From NCBI RefSeq assembly GCF_032854445.1, contig NC_088307.1, forward strand, positions 11,408,001-11,472,000: a DNA stretch of 64,000 bases, written 5' to 3'. The notes under the pieces were generated by a model, which did no database searches, had not been told where the DNA came from, and saw only the letters and a program-made list of their open reading frames with translations. A program made the translations under genes and the position numbers. Shown here one piece after another: positions 58,601 through 64,000 of the stretch. The number at the start of each line of letters is the position of its first letter. The stretch's first letter is position 1. The stretch comes from Liolophura sinensis. Lineage: Eukaryota; Mollusca; Polyplacophora; Chitonida; Chitonidae.

Positions 58601-59725
58601 AAAAAAACACATAACACACAATCGGTTAAAAAAAATCCAAGGACAGGAATTTGTCATGCATGTACCTGCAGACCTGTTAATATGCAAATCACAATGAAGG
58701 AATGACACTGTCAACAATCAATACAAAACAGGAACACCTGCACACTGATAAATACAGAAGAACATCTTAGTTACTTTGGCATTCTCCTAAGGAAATGAAA
58801 TTATTAAAATCTACAAACAGAATGCCCTTTTCATGTAGATTTACAAATGTCATGATTGAACACATCAAAACAGGAAATTGTTAAAAGTTATAGGTATTTT
58901 TTTTCCTTGCAATTTTACAATCTTCAGAATTGTTATAGCCGAATTAAGTGCTGAACATCAAACTCTACAAAAACTTTGTCAAGGTAAAACACAAAAGTAA
59001 GTACATCTTCTGAGTAATAACAAACTTTCAACAAACAAAAGAAATTGTAACAACAATTGTATTTATAACCGTTTATATCCTCTGGTGATTGCTAGTTAAA
59101 CTGTCTGCATCATCAATAAATGTGAAACTTTACTAATACATGACACCAGAATTGTGTACAAGCACTAGTACATTTTACCACTGCTTGAGCAAGTCTGAAC
59201 AATAAAAAACCTCAATATAATCTGCATTTAAATGATCAAATTTCTGCTCATAACGAGTTTGGATATATAAAATAACTGTCATGTTGTTCACATACATTTG
59301 AAAGACAAAGCGCAGATAGTTCGCAGGTACATGTGTCTGTAACTAGTGTTAACAACATTAACGTAAATAATAAAGTCTTGATCTTGTACACGTTCAACTC
59401 CTGGCCTTTCTTCATTCAATAAAGACATCGTCAAAATTATGACATTGTCATTCATGCTTTCGTCTCGTTGTTTATTATCACCTGTAGGTTTACAGTGGAT
59501 GTACTGATTTCTTATGAGATATAATTTACAACCATTATCAACTATAGTCCAATACTATAACCTATGTCAGATCTGATGCTCAGATGCTCCATATATAACA
59601 TGCATAATGACATGTAAGACATTGCCTACTGTTGTTCCAATCAGCTTCTTGTCTAATTATCTTGAAAATCAGCTTTTTTTAAGTGCTTAAAAAAATAATT
59701 CCAATCGGCACTATGGTTTAAACTC

Positions 59726-59771
<46 letters not shown>

Positions 59772-60105
59772 AGCGGTATTCTGACAAGCTGGAAATAAGC
59801 CCTTCAGATCTGTGTTTAATAGCAGCTAAAACAGGAGATCTGACTTTAGCCAGACTGTTAATAATCATATTCGTTTCCTGACATGAAATACATGATTTTA
59901 AAAATTCGGCAATCCAAGATAGGTGAAACACCACCAAAACTGGTAAAAATCCATAAGTCGTAAAACCATAAAAATTCAATTTTTGTTCAAAACAAAGCTA
60001 TGATGACATTTGAAAAATCTTTCTATTTTACTAATCACATTCAATTATTCCACTGGAGCTACTATTACTAATTCTTTAATAAACTGCACATTCTTTAGAA
60101 GTACA

Positions 60106-60143
<38 letters not shown>

Positions 60144-60591
60144 TGCAATGAAGTGGACAAAAAATACACATAAGTTTACTATCTTTCTAAAAACCTTAAG
60201 ATATCAAGAGAGCATCAATGAACAATTCCACAAAGAAATTTCTGACTTAAGTCAAAGTTTGAAATACGATCTTTATATTTTTCCGATTTATACAGTAAAA
60301 TTTTGCCACCCTCATCAGTGTTATCTTAAGCCTAAGGACAGTATGCACATGTATTCAAATATGTTTTGGACAATTAAACCTGAGAATTACATTTCTATGT
60401 AAATGTATCACAAGACAAGTCATGTAATGGAGGGCTGTTTCTACTTACTTCACACTGCTTATTTCTACTGGACAACCACAGCAAATATTTATTCTTACAC
60501 TATTTGTACTTTTGCTGACCAAAATGTATACATTTTGTTTTCACAAGTAACACACAAACACAACGAAATAGAACTATTTTTAAAGCAAGAC
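55201..60591. other. Long AT-rich non-coding interval
   Basis: Contains (AT)n tracts (55571-55601, 60108-60138), a 117-bp tandem repeat (57845-58160), a poly-G run (about 58519-58536) and a poly-A run (about 59736-59768). A minus-strand AATAAA at 60488-60493 may end the nrf-6-like transcript. No exon recognised. Confidence 0.6.
57845..58160. repeat. 117-bp tandem repeat, about 2.7 copies
   Basis: The phrase 'gaatttcaggtatttcggtc' recurs at 57882, 57999 and 58116. Confidence 0.9.
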
Positions 60592-60789
60592 TTAAATCGT
60601 GAAACACCAAAATACAGCCATTTGTATGTATACAACCCAGAATACAGAAAAACAAGAAAACCTTCTCAGACACTTTTTCTCACGAGCAAACATCGCCTTC
60701 TCCAGCCCCATGAAGGGAGCCTCAAACACAAGGGATACAATGAATGCCAGTCCATACGACATGACCGCATTTCCCAGGAAGATATAGAT
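60592..60789 (-). CDS. nrf-6-like terminal exon
   Basis: The acceptor is a long T tract plus CAG, phase 0, 65 codons then TAA at 60592-60594. Encodes IYIFLGNAVMSYGLAFIVSL, VFEAPFMGLEKAMFAREKKC. Its first bases, ATCTAT, match the start of every unit of the array in the intron. Confidence 0.9.
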   Translation of the reverse strand: MYIFLGNAVMSYGLAFIVSLVFEAPFMGLEKAMFAREKKCLRRFSCFSVFWVVYIQMAVFWCFTI

Positions 60790-63700
60790 CTGAAAAAAAA
60801 AAAACAAAAAAACCCAAAAGTATAGATCTGAAACAAGACGTACATGAAGATCTGAATTAACCTAAAGGATATGCATGTATACACATAGATGTAAAACATG
60901 TAAAATTATATATAGATGCACATTTGTGAAACAACCAAGAAAACATAGATCTGAAACAACCAAGAAAAACATAGATCTGAAACAATCAATAAAGCAGAGA
61001 TCTGAGACAACCAAGAAAGCATAGATCTGAAACAACCAAGAAAACACAGATCTGAAACAACCAAGAAAGCATAGATCTGAACAACCAAGAAAGTACAGAT
61101 CTGAACAATCAAGAAAGTACAGATCTGAAACAACCAAGAAAGTACAGATCTGAAACAACCAAGAAAGCATAGATCTGAAACAATCAACAAAGTACAGATC
61201 TGAAACAACCAAGAAAGCATAGATCTGATACAAGCAAGAAAGTAAAGATCTGAAACAACCAAGAAAGTACAGATCTGAACAACCAAGAAAGTATATATCG
61301 GAAACAAGCAAGAAAGTACAGATCTGAAACAACCAAGAAAGCATAGATCTGAAAACAACCAATAAAGCATAGATCTGATACAAGCAAGAAAGTACAGGTC
61401 CGAAACAAGCAAGAAAGTATAGATCAGAAACAATCAAGAAAGTACAGATCTGAAACAACCAAGAAAGCACACATCTGAAACAACCAAGAAAGCATAGATC
61501 TGATACAAGCAAGAAAGTACAGATCTGAAACAACCAAGAAAGCATCGATCTGAAACAACCAAGAAAGCATAGATCTGATACAAGCAAGAAAGTATAGATC
61601 TGAAACAAGCAAGAAAGCACAGATCTGAACAAGCAAGAAAGTATATATTGGAAACAAGCAAGAAAGTACAGATCTGAAACAACCAAGAAAGCATAGATCT
61701 GAAACAACCAATAAAGCATAGATCTGATACAAGCAAGAAAGTACAGGTCCGAAACAAGCAAGAAAGTATAGATCAGAAACAACCAAGAAAGCATAGATCT
61801 GAAACAACCAAGAAAGTATAGGTCCGAAACGAGCAAGAAAGTATAGATCCGAAACAACCAAGAAAGCGTAGATCCGAAACAACCAAGAAAGTACAGATTT
61901 GAAACAACCAAGAGAGTACAGGTCTGAAACAACCAAGAAAGCGTAGATCTGAAACAACCAAGAAAGTACAGATTTGAAACAACCAAGAAAGTACAGGTCT
62001 GAAACAACCAAGAAAGCATAGATCTGAAACAACCAAAGAAGTGTAGATCTGAAACAATCAAGAAGATATACATGTACACACGTAGGTGTGAAACATGTAA
62101 AAATATTTATTTATTTATTTGACTGGTGTTGTACACCATTCTCAAGAATATTTCACTTATACGACAGCAGCCAGAATTATGGTGAGAGGAAATCGGGCAG
62201 ACACTGGAGGAAACTCATCACCATCCACCAGTTACTGGAAGACCTTCCCACGTGTGAACGGAGATTAAGCCAGCAGATTAAGCTAGTGCGCTAACCAAAT
62301 GAACCAGGGAGGACCCTAAAAATATATATAGATGCACAGTTGTGAAACAACTAAGCAAACCTAGATCTGAAACAATCAAGAAAATAAAGATCTTAAACAA
62401 TCACGAAGAAATAGATCTAAAACAATCAAGATGATATAAATTTGAAACAATCTAGAAGGTATAAATGTGAAACAAACAAGAAGATATAGATGTAAATGTA
62501 AAACAACCAAGAGGTACATCAAATGAACAAAGCACACTTAGCCCAAAATTTGATTCAGGTACCTAAAGGGGACTAAGAAATTCCCAAATAAATCTGAATT
62601 TCCTGTAATACACTCAGCGTAGTGCTGATGAACTCACCTCGTTCAAGTCTGAGCCGTAGACGGGAGTCCTCTGTGAGAAGTAGTAGTAGTACATGACAAG
62701 AGGGTGGATGAGGTAAGCACAGTACGTCAGCCGACTCAGGGGGATGAACGCATTCCACGACAGGAAGGTGTTGACGAAACCTGAAAGAAAATGCACGTGA
62801 TTTAATTACCTTTTCTGCTTTATCACAACATGATTTTCTTTTCATTTCATTCAAATGAGTGAGTGAGTTTAATGTCGTACTTAACAATATGACAACAAAG
62901 GAATCCTAAGAGTGCATGTAATGTGCCTCTTTGTTGCAGGACGGGTTTCCAGTGCTTTTTTATCCAGTGCTGCTTCACTGAGAAGACTTACCGAAGGCAA
63001 GTAAGCCGCCCCGCCCGAGCCATTACACTGATACGGGTCACCAGTCATTGCACTATCCCCTTCATGCTTAACGCCAAGGTCTTAGGTGTGACTTGACCCA
63101 GGATTGATCCTGGAGCTACCCCTCCCGAAGCAGACGTTCTACCAACCGTGCTATTGGGTTTATTTATTCAATGGGTTGGTGTTTAATGCCATACCTAAGC
63201 ATTATGACTACTGTCAGGTTTATCAGCGGAGGAAACAAAAGTACCAGGGCCCTGTTTCATGATAATCCCGCATATAAGACAACAGTACAGTTATACTCAC
63301 GTACAAAATATCACATCACAAAAGTATGATAAAAAAAAAAATGTTGTGTGCCGTTTTGAGGCTCGATTTGAGCGTTCAAACTAGTTGGTCAATGAGAACA
63401 CGGTTCAAGTTAAATAACATCATTTATTTATTCACTTACTTCATTAATTAACGTTTTATGTCGTACTTCAGAAGATTTCACTAATACAACGGCAGCCATG
63501 GAATGGTGGGAGGTAACTGGGCAGAGCCTGGGGCAAAACCCACAAATATAAGCAGGTTGCCGGCAAACCTTCTCACGTACGACAGCAAAATAAGACAGCA
63601 TGAGCTGAACTTGGATTCACATCAACCGCATTGATGAGAGATTCATGAAAAGGGTTATAAGCTAGGTCACAGAGGCCACTGGAGAATTTGTCCATTTTCT

Positions 63701-64000
63701 TAAGGCTTTAACAGTGGCATGGCTCCAGCTCATGCTGGCTTCCGGTCTGGCTGTACATGGGAAGGTCTTCTGGCAACCTGCGGATGGTTGTGGGTTTTCC
63801 CTAGGTACAGCCCGGTTTTCTCCCACCCTAGTGTTGGCTACCGTCCTATAAGTGAAATATTCTTGAGTACAGGGTAAAACACCAAAGGAATCAAATAAAT
63901 AAACTGGGCATGGCCTAGTGTTTCCAGTCCACACAAGATCAGTAGCTTCCTTACCTCCATATCCAGTACAGCAGGCAATCACTAGCCAGCCGAGGCCTAC
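60592..64000 (-). CDS. nrf-6-like: nrf-6-like (nose resistant to fluoxetine) acyltransferase, 3' end
   Basis: The last three exons of a multi-pass membrane acyltransferase-3 family protein; the gene continues beyond the right edge. Exons (minus): 63955-64000 (partial), 62638-62780, 60592-60789. Joined in phase they read GLGWLVIACCTGYGG, FVNTFLSWNAFIPLSRLTYC, AYLIHPLVMYYYYFSQRTPV, then IYIFLGNAVMSYGLAFIVSL, VFEAPFMGLEKAMF. The CxTGYGG-xVNxFLSW, PLSRLTYCAYLxHP and FExPxMGLEK elements are hallmarks of the invertebrate nrf-6 family, implicated in C. elegans lipid/drug transport. At least three hydrophobic segments are visible. The C-terminus after EKAMFARE (to WCFTI) is not conserved in families I know. 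Confidence 0.9.
60796..62520 (-). repeat. 25-bp satellite of acceptor-like units in nrf-6-like intron
   Basis: The core array at about 60930-62062 has roughly 45 units; decayed units flank it (60796-60930, 62330-62520). On the gene's strand each unit contains 'tttcttggttgtttcag' followed by ATCTAT or ATCTGT, i.e. a pyrimidine tract, CAG and the first bases of the last exon. A SINE interrupts the right part. Apparent minus-strand ORFs of up to 405 codons (FLVVSDLYFLGCF-type) arise from the repeat alone. Confidence 0.9.
62105..62317 (-). mobile_element. tRNA-derived SINE, family 1 (-), inserted in the satellite
   Basis: Tail (TTTA)n, 'gactggtgttgtacaccatt', body 'cagccagaattatggtgaga', head complement 'tagtgcgctaaccaaatgaa'. 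A target-site duplication 'taaaaatat' flanks it (near 62097 and 62319). Confidence 0.85.
62638..62780 (-). CDS. nrf-6-like penultimate exon
   Basis: 143 nt, acceptor 'ttttctttcag', donor GAG|GTGAGT, phase 1 to 0. Encodes GFVNTFLSWNAFIPLSRLTY ... GSDLNE. Confidence 0.92.
62855..63160 (-). mobile_element. tRNA-derived SINE, family 2 (-)
   Basis: 'gagtgagtgagtttaatgtc', 'gtacttaacaatatgacaac' at the tail; 'acccaggattgatcctggag' (B-box complement) at the head. It lies in the nrf-6-like intron. Confidence 0.75.
63422..63660 (-). mobile_element. tRNA-derived SINE, family 1 (-)
   Basis: 'tttatttattcacttacttc', 'taacgttttatgtcgtactt', body 'ggcagccatggaatggtggg' and 'gcaggttgccggcaaacctt'. Confidence 0.8.
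63718..63905 (+). mobile_element. SINE family 1 fragment (+)
   Basis: 'cagctcatgctggcttccgg', 'cggatggttgtgggttttcc', 'attcttgagtacagggtaaa' with an AAAT tail; the tRNA head is missing. Confidence 0.8.
63955..64000 (-). CDS. nrf-6-like exon (partial at window edge)
   Basis: Encodes VGLGWLVIACCTGYG, donor G|GTAAGG, phase 1. Confidence 0.85.

Noticed and set aside
60862-62079. 405-codon minus-strand frame of Phe/Leu/Cys-rich repeats
   Set aside because: Product of the 25-bp satellite in the nrf-6-like intron; a 25-residue period simply reflects three passes of a 25-bp unit.

Overview
This is a 64-kb piece of an intron-rich animal nuclear genome. Long introns with GT-AG boundaries, abundant tRNA-derived SINEs, MITEs, minisatellites and a Ty3/Gypsy LTR retrotransposon all point to a metazoan. 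The dominant SINE (tRNA-like head, then a body ending near 'gagtacggcgtaaaacacc' and an (AAAT)n tail) is of a kind I associate with molluscs and other lophotrochozoans. A marine mollusc is my best guess (inference). There are no bacterial operons and no CRISPR array. One 200-base N gap lies at 19678-19877.

Layout. (1) 1.5-8.7 kb and 11.4-19.4 kb, plus strand: two tandem paralogues, here called A and B, of a secreted family I do not recognise. Both have the same exon/phase pattern, a His-rich 11-residue (hendecad) amphipathic repeat exon, conserved cysteines and two conserved RxRR-GL furin-like sites. Copy A (5' end outside the window) has three apparent indels. Copy B has a complete signal-peptide exon, a GC splice donor and one apparent +1 indel. 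An amplified array of its exon-2 end plus 5' splice site fills 14.2-15.7 kb. An intact terminal exon for the family lies far away at 41.32 kb, and a truncated one at 32.66 kb. (2) 21.05-31.68 kb, minus strand: a 10.6-kb Gypsy element with 2.06-kb near-identical LTRs, gag, pol (one frameshift, one in-frame stop) and a third ORF encoding a C2HC zinc-finger protein. It is inserted into the target-site duplication of a SINE. (3) 34.1-39.3 kb, minus strand: a six-exon gene for a secreted protein of about 254 residues, unrecognised, with phases that close exactly. (4) 42.9-46.9 kb, minus strand: a complete five-exon SAM-dependent methyltransferase, METTL27/WBSCR27-like. (5) 60.6-64 kb, minus strand: the last three exons of a nose-resistant-to-fluoxetine-6-like (nrf-6) membrane acyltransferase. 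Its last intron holds about 45 copies of a 25-bp unit, each mimicking the 3' splice site of the last exon. (6) 53.6-55.06 kb: exactly 60 copies of a 24-bp unit, grown inside a MITE.

How it fits together: the METTL27-like and nrf-6-like genes are ordinary conserved genes with no evident functional link. The hendecad pair is the main novelty. Segmental duplication of the interval holding the family's last exon and the promoter side of the minus-strand secreted gene explains the scattered terminal exons. The secreted gene would lie nested in the last intron of copy B if B splices to 41.32 kb.
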